The notes beneath the pieces were generated by a model that saw nothing but the letters and a program-made list of their open reading frames with translations, was not told the origin of the DNA and searched no databases. Positions 8,011 to 16,697 of a DNA stretch of 64,000 nt are shown one piece after another. The position numbers were made by a program, and so were the translations under genes. The stretch covers positions 2,542,001 through 2,606,000 of the forward strand of contig NZ_CP096276.1 in NCBI RefSeq assembly GCF_024662235.1, read 5' to 3'. This stretch comes from Pimelobacter simplex (GTDB lineage: Bacteria; Actinomycetota; Actinomycetes; Propionibacteriales; Nocardioidaceae). Each line of letters opens with the position of its first letter. Within the stretch, counting starts at the first letter, position 1.

Positions 8011-8670
8011 GTGGCAACCATGCCCCGGAGAGGCCAGGAGGGACGCCGACGCCGGACGGAGCTGCCCGGCCTAAGAGTCGGCAGACGACGGGGACTGGCG
8101 AGCGGGCTCGTTGTCGTGGTCCTAAGCGCACTGACCGGGTGTGCTGCCAGCACCGACCAGCCGGCCCGGGCCGACAAGGACACGTTGCCGGTGGCGGTCG
8201 CTGGACTGAAGGGCTGCGCGAATCTCGACGGCCGTCCGAACTCGTCGTCCTCAGAAGGCCTCCCCCGCACCACACTCCCCTGCCTGAACGAGTCCAACGC
8301 GGTCGACATGGCGGCCCTGCGCGGCCCCACCATCGTCAATCTCTGGGCGTCGTGGTGCTCGCCGTGCCGTAAGGAGTTGCCGCGGCTGGCCGAGGCCGCC
8401 CGCCGAAGCAACGAGGTCGGTTTCCTGGGTGTCGATACCCGCGACGATGTCGAGCTGGCAGGCGCACTCCTCGAGGAGCTCGGTGTCACCTATCCCCAGG
8501 TCGTTGATGCAGAGGGCACCGTGCTCGAGGCAACACGAGTGCCCGGGCTCCCCGTGACTCTTGCCGTCGACGCAGAGGGTCGCGTCGTCGATCGCGTGAT
8601 TGGCGAGGTGTCTGACAAGGAACTTGGTCGCTTGCTCGCCACGCTCGCCGACCGCGCAACGGCCGGCTGA
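8011..8670 (+). CDS. TlpA-family thiol-disulfide oxidoreductase, lipoprotein
   Basis: The 219-residue protein starts at GTG 8011 with GGAGGAG 6 bases upstream; an open frame much further upstream is antisense to DUF3105 and not used. A lipobox ends LTGC at about residue 44. The thioredoxin domain has C116-x-x-C119 in LWASWCSPCR and a cis-proline in GLPVTLAVD. It differs from the TlpA-like protein at 5838 by an extra N-terminal segment with two further cysteines (GLKGC and LPCLN), possibly another disulfide. It is divergent from the cytochrome/copper operon and shares its operator region, so a role in reduction of cytochrome or copper-protein cysteines is likely. Confidence 0.9.
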   Translation: MATMPRRGQEGRRRRTELPGLRVGRRRGLASGLVVVVLSALTGCAASTDQPARADKDTLPVAVAGLKGCANLDGRPNSSSSEGLPRTTLPCLNESNAVDMAALRGPTIVNLWASWCSPCRKELPRLAEAARRSNEVGFLGVDTRDDVELAGALLEELGVTYPQVVDAEGTVLEATRVPGLPVTLAVDAEGRVVDRVIGEVSDKELGRLLATLADRATAG

Positions 8671-8697
8671 GCTTGCATTGGATCGGGGCTGATTCGG

Positions 8698-10320
8698 TTG
8701 TTCGGCATGTCGTGGTGGCGACCCGTCTTGGCCGCGGCCGCCGGTCTCGGCGCGGCTTCGGCCGCGGCGCCGCTGGAGTGGCGGTGGATGGCCCCACTCG
8801 CGGTGGCCGGTCTCGTGTCAGCGGTACGCGCCGCGCGACTGCGAACTGGTGCGGCGGTGGGCCTGATCTTCGGCCTCACATACGTTCTCGCGCTGGCGTC
8901 CTGGATGCGGGTGATCGGAACTGATGCGTGGCTCCTCATCGGCTTCGCCGCGGCCGGCTACTACGCCGTCGCCGGGGCTGGGATCGCGGTGGTGGCGCGG
9001 CTGCGCTGTTGGCCGCTGTGGGTTGCGGCATGGTGGGTCACGGTCGAGACCGTCATGGCTGCGTGGCCGCTGGGGGGCTTCCCATGGACCCGGCTTGCGT
9101 GGACCACGATCGACACGCCCCTGTCGCGGTGGCTGCCCTGGATCGGGGCGTCCGGCGCCAGCTTCGTGGTCGCCCTCCTCGGGGCTCTCCTCGTCACCCT
9201 CAGCGCTTCCCTGCTGGGCATGCGCTCCCGCAGCGCAGCGTCACGGGGCCTCGAGGGGCGCCAGCTACTCCTGACCGGGCTGGGGCTCGTCGGCTTGGTG
9301 GGCTTCCCCGTCGTTGTGGCGGCCCCGTCCCTGGCATCGTCCTGGGAGAGCGGCCAGCCGGCGGTCCGGGTCGCTGCGGTCCAGGGCGATGTGCCGGGCG
9401 CCGGCAATGACGTGGTCGCGGTTCACCGGCAGGTCACGGCCAACCACGTCACAGCCACCACTAGGCTCGCGCAGCAGGTCCGCGATGGCGATCTGCCACG
9501 ACCAGACTTCGTGCTGTGGCCGGAGAACTCGACCGCGGTCGACCCGTTCAGTGACGCAGCGACCCGATCGGGGATCAACCAGGCGACCAGGGCCATCGGG
9601 GTTCCCACACTGGTGGGGGCGATCGTCGATGGGCGCCGGGCGGACGAGGTGTTGAACCAGGGCCTGGTCTGGAACACGGACGGAACTGTCTCCGAGCGGT
9701 ACACCAAGAGACATCCGGTTCCCTTCGGCGAGTACATCCCGTTCCGCAAACAGCTCGCAGGCCTGAAGATCGGCCGCCTCGACATGGTGCCGCGAGACAT
9801 GACCCCGGGCACACGCACCCGGCCCCTGGAGATAGCGGGAGCGCTGGTGGCGGATCTGGTCTGCTTCGACGTCGCCTTCGACGACTCGGTCACGGCGCAA
9901 GTACGACGCGGGGCGCAGCTGGTGACCGTGCAGACCAGCAACGCCTCCTTCATCGGGACCGCCCAGCTCGAGCAACAGTTCGCCATCAGCCGGCTGCGAG
10001 CGTTGGAGACCGGGCGCACGGTCGTCGTGGCATCCACCAACGGCATCAGCGGAGTGATCGCCCCGGACGGATCCGTGGTCACCCGGCTACGACCACGGAC
10101 GACCGATGTCGCGATGGCCACAGTCCCCCTGATCGACCGCCAAACCGCCGCCGTCCGGCTCGGCCCCGCGTTGACTTGGATGATCTGCCTACTGGGTGTT
10201 GGTGCCGCCGCGGCTGGTGCGGGCCGCACCCGGCGACGCACAGCAGGTCCGCTGCATACGGAACGCGAGCAACTCGCCGAAGTATCCGAGGCAGCCGCCG
10301 CGGCGGATGGAAACCGCTGA
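8698..10320 (+). CDS. lnt: Apolipoprotein N-acyltransferase
   Basis: The 540-residue protein has an N-terminal multi-helix membrane part (about residues 1-190) and a nitrilase-type CN_hydrolase domain. The catalytic Glu-Lys-Cys set is visible: E in VLWPENSTA, K in RYTKRHPVPFGEY and C in VADLVCFDVAF. Lnt adds the third acyl chain to lipoproteins at the outer face of the cytoplasmic membrane. The TTG at 8698 has GGGG 9 bases upstream; ATG 8707 is an alternative. It follows the TlpA-like lipoprotein gene by 27 bp, so the pair may be one operon, and several nearby proteins are lipoproteins that it could modify. Confidence 0.93.
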   Translation: MFGMSWWRPVLAAAAGLGAASAAAPLEWRWMAPLAVAGLVSAVRAARLRTGAAVGLIFGLTYVLALASWMRVIGTDAWLLIGFAAAGYYAVAGAGIAVVARLRCWPLWVAAWWVTVETVMAAWPLGGFPWTRLAWTTIDTPLSRWLPWIGASGASFVVALLGALLVTLSASLLGMRSRSAASRGLEGRQLLLTGLGLVGLVGFPVVVAAPSLASSWESGQPAVRVAAVQGDVPGAGNDVVAVHRQVTANHVTATTRLAQQVRDGDLPRPDFVLWPENSTAVDPFSDAATRSGINQATRAIGVPTLVGAIVDGRRADEVLNQGLVWNTDGTVSERYTKRHPVPFGEYIPFRKQLAGLKIGRLDMVPRDMTPGTRTRPLEIAGALVADLVCFDVAFDDSVTAQVRRGAQLVTVQTSNASFIGTAQLEQQFAISRLRALETGRTVVVASTNGISGVIAPDGSVVTRLRPRTTDVAMATVPLIDRQTAAVRLGPALTWMICLLGVGAAAAGAGRTRRRTAGPLHTEREQLAEVSEAAAAADGNR

Positions 10321-10377
10321 CAGACCAATCGTCCCAGGCCGCGGTCGCGCTCCACCGAAACCCGCTCGAGGTGCTCC

Positions 10378-12006
10378 TCAGGACGTGTCCGTGACGACCT
10401 CCTCGGCACCCCCGGCATCCCCGGCATCCCCGGAATCGGGTGGCCGGGCCCAGGGCAACCGGATCACAAACGTCGTCCCACCACCGACCGGCACCTCGCC
10501 CAGCTCGAGCGTCCCGCCCTGCTCAAGCAGGATCCGGCGGGCACGGTGCAACCCGATGCCCTGACCGCCGGAAGCTCGGCCGTGGCTGCCCCACGAGAAC
10601 AATCGTTCGCGCACGGCCGGGTCGAGCCCGGGGCCGGCGTCGGAGACCAGTATCTCGACCTTGTCGCCGACGAGGCGTGACGTGATCGTGGTGCCCCGGC
10701 CTCCCGCGTGGTCGGCCGCGTTCTTGACCAGGGTGCCCAGCGCCTCGGCGAGGGCGTCCTGCCGGGCGCGGACCCGGTGCCCCCCGGGAGTCCAGGTGAC
10801 GTGGTGGCCCAGGGCCGCCTGCGCGACCACGAACGGAGACACGACGGCATCGACGTCGACCGTAGTCATCGGGCCGGACTTGGCTGCGACGGTACGACGC
10901 AGTCGCGCCGCCTCGATGTCGACCATCTTCTCCAGCGCGTCGCGGCGCGGACCGAGCGGGATCTGGCCGCTCGCGAGCAGCCGGGCGCCGGCGGCGAGAC
11001 CCGCGGCGGCCGACCGGACCTCGTGCGCGACCTCGCGGTGCTGCTTGACCTCGGCCTCCGCCTCGGCGGCCAGGTGGGCGTAGCGGGCCACCCGGGCGTC
11101 CATGTGCTCGAGCGCGACACCGAGAAGGGAGGCCGCGGTCGTGGCGATCAAGGCACTGAACAGGGCTACGCCGACGACCGCGGCCGGCGTGGGTGTCATG
11201 GCATCGATCGCGGTCGAGTACACCCGGGCGGCGAAGATCGCGAGCATCCCGGCGCCGATCCGGGCAGCCGCCCACCCCGCCAGCGACGAGGCGGCCAACT
11301 GCAGCCCGACCGCCACCATGACCAGGCCGATCAGCACCATGATCACGATATCGACCGGGTCGTGAGTGCCGAGGACGCCGGATTCGTGGATGTATTCCTT
11401 CATCAACCGGTACAGGCCGAGGGTAATCGTCGCGGAGGTCAGGCCGAGCAGGATCCCGGTCACGACGAGGTACTTCGGCGGCGCGGCGGCGCGGCGGCCG
11501 CGGTGGATGACGATCAGAACGATCAGCACTGTGACCAGGTGGCCGTTGGTCAGCCGGAAGGAGAGCGGGCTCAGCTCCCGGTCGATCATCCCGAGCATCT
11601 CCAGCGGTGCGTCCTGGAGCGCCACGATGACTGCGGCGACCGCCATGCTGCCGCGCAGGCCGTCGTACATCAGTCGGGCGTCGACGGCCATCGCGACGCC
11701 CGCACCGAGCAGCAGCACATCTGACAGCAGCATCACCGCGTGCCCGGCCAGCACCACCCGCTCGCCGTCCGGGTCCCCGACCAGCACGACCACCAGGTAG
11801 GGGTAGAGCAGCAACCCCGCGAGGGCAGCACTCCACCACCACGACGAGTGCGTGGCCCCGCCGCGGCCGATCAGCCGCCGGGCCGATGACCCCGAGATGC
11901 CACGATCCCGACCGCCCCTCAACTGGGCCGTCACCCCTCCATTGTCGGAACCCGGTCGCGGTCTGGGTGCAAGAACGTCCGGATTGGAGGCCTCCCCCGC
12001 CTCCAC
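10378..12006 (-). CDS. Membrane sensor histidine kinase, orphan
   Basis: The 542-residue protein has about nine predicted membrane helices (about residues 55-300). A cytoplasmic kinase part follows: an H-box-like segment KQHREVAHEVRSAAAGL, N-box LVKNAADHA, G1 SDAGPGLD and G2 GGQGIGLHRAR. The sensing part is a 7TM/MASE-like membrane module rather than an extracellular domain. No response regulator is next to it. The start is uncertain: GTG 12006 is given, and GTG 11934 has GGAGG immediately upstream but too close. It converges with lnt. The C-terminus contains a small 9-bp tandem repeat region. Confidence 0.85.
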   Translation of the reverse strand: MEAGEASNPDVLAPRPRPGSDNGGVTAQLRGGRDRGISGSSARRLIGRGGATHSSWWWSAALAGLLLYPYLVVVLVGDPDGERVVLAGHAVMLLSDVLLLGAGVAMAVDARLMYDGLRGSMAVAAVIVALQDAPLEMLGMIDRELSPLSFRLTNGHLVTVLIVLIVIHRGRRAAAPPKYLVVTGILLGLTSATITLGLYRLMKEYIHESGVLGTHDPVDIVIMVLIGLVMVAVGLQLAASSLAGWAAARIGAGMLAIFAARVYSTAIDAMTPTPAAVVGVALFSALIATTAASLLGVALEHMDARVARYAHLAAEAEAEVKQHREVAHEVRSAAAGLAAGARLLASGQIPLGPRRDALEKMVDIEAARLRRTVAAKSGPMTTVDVDAVVSPFVVAQAALGHHVTWTPGGHRVRARQDALAEALGTLVKNAADHAGGRGTTITSRLVGDKVEILVSDAGPGLDPAVRERLFSWGSHGRASGGQGIGLHRARRILLEQGGTLELGEVPVGGGTTFVIRLPWARPPDSGDAGDAGGAEEVVTDTS

Positions 12007-12122
12007 CTGATCCGAGGGGCGGTCGGATCCTGACCCGAGTCTTTGACCCGGGGCTCAGGCGCCGTGGTCCAGTGCGGCAGCGGCCAGTCACGCCTGTAGC
12101 CGGGAACTCGGCCCAAGAGGAG

Positions 12123-12157
12123 CGTGGCCGCCGCCCCGCGTAGGGGCGACGGCCACG
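12123..12157 (-). terminator. Strong hairpin ending the membrane-protein operon
   Basis: The arms 12123-12137 and 12143-12157 pair over 15 positions with one mismatch around a 5-base loop (GCGTA). It lies 35 bp past the stop at 12192 on the minus strand. No U-tract is seen, as is common for actinobacterial terminators. Confidence 0.75.
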
Positions 12158-12191
12158 ATGCACATCCGACGCGATTGTGCGATCAGGCTAC

Positions 12192-13520
12192 CTACAGGCC
12201 GAAGAGCAGGTAGAGACCTGTGAAGGTGTAGGCAACCATGACCAGCAGCAACGGCAGCTGAGCTGTCGAGTGGTCACGCGAGGGCAGCAGGCCGATCGCT
12301 CGATCGTGTGCCGCGATCACGCCGAGCACGTGCCCGGTCACGATCGCGATCACCTTCACCGTGGCGAGGAAGGTCGGGTGGAGCGAGAGCCAGATGTTGA
12401 CCTCATGGTTGGCCGTCCCGAACAAGTTGAGCCCGGTGCCCAGCGGGTCGCTGGCCTGGATCAGCGTCTGCTGCCCGCTCTCGACCAGCAACGTGAGGTA
12501 GTGGGCGACCATGTAGCCGACGATGATCGGGACCATCGAGTGCGCGAGCCTGCCCGGCATCTCCCGCGCCGGAACCCGAGCGGTACGCGAGGGCAGCACC
12601 GTCGCCAACCAGAACGCCGCACCGACCAAGACGCACACCCCGACGAGCAGGAACGTCTCGACCACGGTCACGTTCGCCGAGGTGGACTGGGTGAACTGCA
12701 ACCAGGCCGTCGACCCCGAGAAACTGTCGAAGGCCGTCGACCCGAGTAGCACCGACGTCACCGCGAGCAGCCCTGGTCGAACCGGCATGCCGGCGAGGTT
12801 CCGCAACGGAGCCACTAGCTCGATGGCGCCGTTGGCGTTCCGCCGCCACGGCGACAGGTGAGCGAGGAGGTTGGAATAGACCTCGAACGGATCGGCCCGC
12901 TCGAACCACGTAGCCCCGAACGCAACCCCGCCCGCGACCGTGACCACGAGATAGCCGAACAGCCACGTGGTGACGGTCGCGAGCGCGGTGCCGTCGGGTG
13001 AGACGAGCTCGGTCCACACGAAGGCAAACAAGCCCAACGCCGCCGGCCAGAGCCCAACCCACGCCGGGAGCCTCCAGCGGCCGACCCGGGGGTCGAGGCG
13101 AAGTGCAGTGCTGAGGGCGAAGGCGATGCTGCGCGCCGGGCTGACGGCCTTGATGACGGGCCCCAGGAACAGCGATGCGGGAACCAGCCCTACCCACAGG
13201 AGGACGTAGAAGATCCCGAAGACCGGGTTGCTGCTGACATCGTCCTGGCCTGCCAGGGCAGCCCAGACAGAGAAGGCGAGAACGAACAGGCCGAGCAGGC
13301 GCAGGCTCGCCCGGGTGGCCGTGGCGTCGACGAGACGAGTCAGGGGCGGAAGGGGCGGGAGCGCGCGAACCTGCCTGCCGGCGCCCTCGAGGCACGGGGT
13401 TCGCCACGCGAGGAGGAGGACGGCGAAGGAGATCGTGAGCGCAGCCGACCCGCCGACCACCGCACTGGATGCGGAGATCGGTAGGTCGCTGCCCCCGCCC
13501 ATGCCATGAGCGGAGATCAT
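12192..13520 (-). CDS. Polytopic membrane protein, paralogue of the protein at 14742
   Basis: This 442-residue, about 11-helix membrane protein has no enzyme motif that I recognise. Its N-terminus MISAHGMGGGSDLPI and the segments VGLWPAALGLFAFVW, RADPFEVYSNLLAHLSPW, GSTAFDSF and VIAAHDRAIGLLP are shared with the protein at 14742-16118. Proteins of this kind are sometimes named fenitrothion hydrolase in databases; that name is not supported by anything seen here. Conserved histidines within membrane segments would allow metal or haem binding (inference). It is the last gene of the operon, 2 bp after the cupredoxin-like lipoprotein, and is followed by a hairpin. Confidence 0.8.
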   Translation of the reverse strand: MISAHGMGGGSDLPISASSAVVGGSAALTISFAVLLLAWRTPCLEGAGRQVRALPPLPPLTRLVDATATRASLRLLGLFVLAFSVWAALAGQDDVSSNPVFGIFYVLLWVGLVPASLFLGPVIKAVSPARSIAFALSTALRLDPRVGRWRLPAWVGLWPAALGLFAFVWTELVSPDGTALATVTTWLFGYLVVTVAGGVAFGATWFERADPFEVYSNLLAHLSPWRRNANGAIELVAPLRNLAGMPVRPGLLAVTSVLLGSTAFDSFSGSTAWLQFTQSTSANVTVVETFLLVGVCVLVGAAFWLATVLPSRTARVPAREMPGRLAHSMVPIIVGYMVAHYLTLLVESGQQTLIQASDPLGTGLNLFGTANHEVNIWLSLHPTFLATVKVIAIVTGHVLGVIAAHDRAIGLLPSRDHSTAQLPLLLVMVAYTFTGLYLLFGL

Positions 13521-13522
13521 CG

Positions 13523-14023
13523 CTACTTCACCGTGACGACGGCGACGACGGCTTCGGAGTCGTGCTCTTCGATCTCGATCTTCCCGGGCGTCTTGATGAC
13601 CAGCTCCTTGGCCGAGGTGCCGGCGGGGAAGTCGACGTACTGGTCGGGCTTGGAGTGCACGTGGAGTTGCCCGCCGCGGTCGGTGTCAAAGGTGATGGTG
13701 ATCTTCTCGCCGGGCGCGACGGTGAGCTCCTGGGCGTTGGGCCCGACCTTCTTGCCCTTGACCGTGACTGCGAACGTCGTGCCTGTCGGGGTCGCGGGGC
13801 TGGTCTCCTCGCCAGGGCTCGTGTCCGTGCCAGTGGTGGTTCCCGTGCCTTCGCTCACCTGGTCTGTGGGCTGGCCTGCCGTGGCATGGGGTTCTCCGGC
13901 GTCCGACGACGCCGAGGTCGGCTCGGTCGTACTCTCGCTCGGCTCGGAAATGCTGCCGCAGGCGGTCAGGGTGATGGCGGTGAGCAGCGCTGCAGCGGGC
14001 AGCGCGAAACGACGGTGCTTCAT
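13523..14023 (-). CDS. Lipoprotein with cupredoxin-like domain
   Basis: The 166-residue protein starts at ATG 14023, with AAGGAG about 10 bases upstream. A signal peptide and lipobox (TLTAC, about residue 20) are followed by a Ser/Thr/Glu-rich linker of about 50 residues. The C-terminal beta-rich domain of about 90 residues reads VTVKGKKVGPNAQELTVAPG to QLHVHSKPDQYVDFPAGTS to IEIEEHDSEAVVAV. The layout is that of EfeO/cupredoxin-like domains, but the classical Cys copper ligand is missing and only the HVHS and EEHDS histidines remain. It sits between membrane-protein genes in one operon. A role in metal binding outside the membrane is inferred. Confidence 0.8.
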   Translation of the reverse strand: MKHRRFALPAAALLTAITLTACGSISEPSESTTEPTSASSDAGEPHATAGQPTDQVSEGTGTTTGTDTSPGEETSPATPTGTTFAVTVKGKKVGPNAQELTVAPGEKITITFDTDRGGQLHVHSKPDQYVDFPAGTSAKELVIKTPGKIEIEEHDSEAVVAVVTVK

Positions 14024-14055
14024 GATGGGAGATCTCCTTGATGATGGGAACGACG

Positions 14056-14085
14056 GGTTGTTGGCGCTCAGGTTGTTGGCGCTCA
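14056..14085. repeat. Tandem 15-bp duplication
   Basis: GGTTGTTGGCGCTCA occurs twice in direct succession in the gap before the lipoprotein gene. The second copy contains the stop codon of the upstream gene (TCA at 14083), so the duplication left a spare stop. Confidence 0.8.
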
Positions 14086-14745
14086 GGCCAGCACTGGCGG
14101 TCCTCGTCGGGAGATCGATGCGGTGGCCTCCCACCGTGTGAACGGGGAAGTGGGCGGGGCGAAGGAACCGGCACCGAAGCGCAGCCGTGGATTTGATCCC
14201 GCGAGGCGCTCGGGACGGCGGAGCCAGCGGGTCAGTAGTGCCAGCAGGGTCCACAGGGCCTGCTCGCCGCGCCACAGCCACAGTGCGATGCCGGCGGCGG
14301 CGACGAGGTGCGCAGCCGCCATCAGGGCGTTGGTTCCGGCTAGATGATCGAGCAGGTGCTGGAGCCCTTGACCAGCCGCCGGTCCGACGTCGTCGGCATC
14401 CGGGACGACGGCCAGCTGGTCGCGCACTCCCCCGGCCCGATCGGGTCCTGGAACCACGGCGGATCGCGGGGACGATGCTGCATGAGGGGCGGCATGCCCC
14501 GCGGTGGCGGTGAGGACCAGGTGGACGATCATCTGGCCGCCGCCGACGAGAGCTGCCAGCCGCCGGTAGCTCGCCTGGACCGTCAGCGCGGGCGCTGCGA
14601 GCACGGTGAGCACGGCGACCATGAGCGCCAGGGCGATCGGACTGGGGAGTAGGCCGCCGGCCGTCACGTGGGCGGTTCCGCCGAGCATGGCGGCGATGGA
14701 CGCGAGAAGCAGGGCTCTACCCCACACCAGGAGATGGTGGGTCAT
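14083..14745 (-). CDS. Small membrane protein of unknown function
   Basis: The 220-residue protein has about four transmembrane segments (residues about 8-28, 33-55, 65-85, 138-158), a hydrophilic middle stretch and a basic C-terminal tail. Histidines lie in or beside the membrane segments (MTHHLLVWG, GGTAHVTAG, MIVHLVLTATAGHA, MAAAHLVAAAG), which could bind a metal. I do not recognise the family. It overlaps the upstream paralogous membrane gene by 4 bp (ATGA) and is followed after 59 bp by the cupredoxin-like lipoprotein, so the three probably act together. Confidence 0.75.
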   Translation of the reverse strand: MTHHLLVWGRALLLASIAAMLGGTAHVTAGGLLPSPIALALMVAVLTVLAAPALTVQASYRRLAALVGGGQMIVHLVLTATAGHAAPHAASSPRSAVVPGPDRAGGVRDQLAVVPDADDVGPAAGQGLQHLLDHLAGTNALMAAAHLVAAAGIALWLWRGEQALWTLLALLTRWLRRPERLAGSNPRLRFGAGSFAPPTSPFTRWEATASISRRGPPVLA

Positions 14746-16118
14746 GCGGAGAACAGGAGGAGGAGTCCGCCGGTCGTGAATCCGACCATGGTGATCAGCA
14801 GCGGGATCTGGCCGGTGATTCGATGCTGGGGCGGAAGCACGCTGAGGGCGCGGTCGTGGGCGGCGATGGCCGCTGTGACGTGCCCGGCAACGACCGCCCC
14901 GACCTTGATCGAGGCGAGCAACGTTGGATGATAGGAGAACCAGAAGGTCGGGGCCAGGGCCGCGGTACCGAAGAGGTTCCAGCCCTTCCCGAACGGGTCG
15001 CTGACCAGGCCGAGTGTCTGCAGACCGTAGTCGGCGAACAACGTGATGTAGTGCGCGAGCACGTAGGCAGCGATGATCGGCGCCAGGGAGTGCGCGAACA
15101 GACCCGGGAGTTCAGTGCGCCGCCGTCCGTCCCCGGGCTGCGTGAGCATGGAGCCGAGGGCGAACAGCGTTCCAGCGGCCACGCAGAACGCGATGAGGGC
15201 GAGGTTGTTGAGGATGTTCGCCGACAGCGAGCTCTCGTAGATGGTCCGGATCCAAAACGGGGAGTTGCCGAAGGAGTCGAAGGCGGTGCTTCCGAAGAGC
15301 ACCGCAACCACGGCGATCAGCCCAGGCACTGGCGGAGTCCCCGCGAGGTTTGCGAGCGGGCTGCGCAAGACCAAACGCGCAGCGCCGGTCTCCGCGCCGT
15401 CCTCGGTTGCGGGCGTGTCCCCGTCGCCACCAGCGGGGTGTGTGATGTGCCAGGGCGAGAGACGGCCCATCAGGGTCGAGTAGACCTCGAAGGGGTCTGC
15501 CTTCTGGTAGAAGGCAGACCCGAACAGGGATCCGCCGACCAGCATGATGGCGACGTAGATCGTGCACCACAGCCGCACGTCGCCCAGGCTGCTGCTGTTG
15601 TCGTAGACCAGCTCGAGCCAGACGAACGCGAACAGCCCCAGGGCCGCCGGCCAGTAGCCGAGCCGGGCCGGGTAGGTGTAGATCCCGTGCTCCCGGTCGC
15701 CACCGGTGGCCCGGCTCAGGAGGGCGTGGATGGTGCGGAGGGGGCTGATGGATCGCCAGACTGGCCCGAAGAGCAGCGAGGCGAAGACGAGCCCGACCCA
15801 CCACCAGACGTACACGATCCCGAAGAATGGGTTGGTGAGACTGTCCTGCCCGAACAACGCCACGATGACGGTGTAGGCGAAGAGCACCATGCCGGAGGTC
15901 TGTAACGTCCGTCGCCACGCGACCGAGAGCAGCACGCGAGCAATGCGGCTGGAGACCGGTCGCCCTTGAGGTGCGGCTTCGCCGTCGTAGCGGGTCGATC
16001 GCCACGCGATCGTCATCACCACGAATGACAGGACCAGCGCGACCCCGGCACCGCCGACCGCGAGCGAGAGCGGGATCGGCAGATCAGCCTGTCCGCCGAT
16101 GCCGTGCGCCTCGATCAT
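14742..16118 (-). CDS. Polytopic membrane protein, paralogue of the protein at 12192
   Basis: The 458-residue protein has about 11 membrane helices and the same landmarks as its paralogue: N-terminal MIEAHGIGGQADLPIPL, GYWPAALGLFAFVWLEL, KADPFEVYSTLMGRLSPWH, GSTAFDSFGNSPFW and AAIAAHDRALSVLPP. A hydrophilic insert near residues 225-250 (HPAGGDGDTPATEDG) is absent from the other copy. The pair surrounds the small membrane protein and the lipoprotein, suggesting a heteromeric membrane complex or a duplication with divergence. Biochemical function is unknown. It overlaps the DUF3093 gene and the next gene by 4 bp on each side. Confidence 0.8.
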   Translation of the reverse strand: MIEAHGIGGQADLPIPLSLAVGGAGVALVLSFVVMTIAWRSTRYDGEAAPQGRPVSSRIARVLLSVAWRRTLQTSGMVLFAYTVIVALFGQDSLTNPFFGIVYVWWWVGLVFASLLFGPVWRSISPLRTIHALLSRATGGDREHGIYTYPARLGYWPAALGLFAFVWLELVYDNSSSLGDVRLWCTIYVAIMLVGGSLFGSAFYQKADPFEVYSTLMGRLSPWHITHPAGGDGDTPATEDGAETGAARLVLRSPLANLAGTPPVPGLIAVVAVLFGSTAFDSFGNSPFWIRTIYESSLSANILNNLALIAFCVAAGTLFALGSMLTQPGDGRRRTELPGLFAHSLAPIIAAYVLAHYITLFADYGLQTLGLVSDPFGKGWNLFGTAALAPTFWFSYHPTLLASIKVGAVVAGHVTAAIAAHDRALSVLPPQHRITGQIPLLITMVGFTTGGLLLLFSA

Positions 16119-16633
16119 TCCTCACCCTCCGCTCCCATTGGTCGGGCCTGGAGGGACGGTCCAGGTTGGTCGGTCGGTGTGGTTTGCGGGGTGTTCAGAG
16201 CCGCGGCGAGTGCGGCCGGTCGCCGTGAGCTGACCAGCCAGTACGGCGCCGGGTCGGCTGGATCGTCGATGGTGATGCGTACGCCCGTCTTGATGTAGGG
16301 GCGCAGGACGAGGTAGGCCCGCGCGTCGGCTTCGGGGCCGGAGATCGCCCGCATCCGTGCGGCATCGAGCGCCTCGACGTGCCCCACGAAGTGACGCTCG
16401 ATGCGTGCGTGACCGACGTGGAGCCATGGATCGGTCACCACGATCCGCACCGACCCATAGGTCAGTAGGGCCAGCGCGAGAAGGGCGTAGAGCCCGAGCG
16501 CGATACCCAAGGCGAGGGAGCCCGGTAGCGCGGCGACCATCGCGAGCCAGAAGGTCCAGATCATGAGCCCCCACAGCAGCCACCAGCGCACCGGCGCCCG
16601 TAGACGCTCGCGGTAGTCGTCGCGTACTCGCAC
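16115..16633 (-). CDS. DUF3093 membrane protein
   Basis: The 172-residue protein shows the DUF3093 pattern: an N-terminal YRERLRAPVRWWLLWGLM, two adjacent membrane helices (about residues 17-60) and a soluble domain with VRIVVTDPWLHVGHARI, RAYLVLRPYIKTGVRITI and a C-terminal PYWLVSSRRPAALAAAL. Its function is unknown and it is largely restricted to actinobacteria. It starts at GTG 16633 as first gene of the five-gene operon to 12192. The candidate operator (site B) ends 41 bp upstream of the start. Confidence 0.85.
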   Translation of the reverse strand: MRVRDDYRERLRAPVRWWLLWGLMIWTFWLAMVAALPGSLALGIALGLYALLALALLTYGSVRIVVTDPWLHVGHARIERHFVGHVEALDAARMRAISGPEADARAYLVLRPYIKTGVRITIDDPADPAPYWLVSSRRPAALAAALNTPQTTPTDQPGPSLQARPMGAEGEE

Positions 16634-16673
16634 AGCCCTGCCTCTCGCCGCGCGAGCATCGCGCCCAGCATTC

Positions 16674-16690
16674 TCCTACGGAGGATAGTA
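16674..16690. promoter_or_regulatory. Candidate operator, TCCTA-N7-TAGTA (site B)
   Basis: This matches the dyad of sites A and C with one mismatch in the left half (TCCTA for TACTA). It lies in the 64-bp gap upstream of the DUF3093 operon. Its distance to the start codon (41 bp) equals that of site C to vanY. Confidence 0.45.
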
Positions 16691-16697
16691 GATGGGT

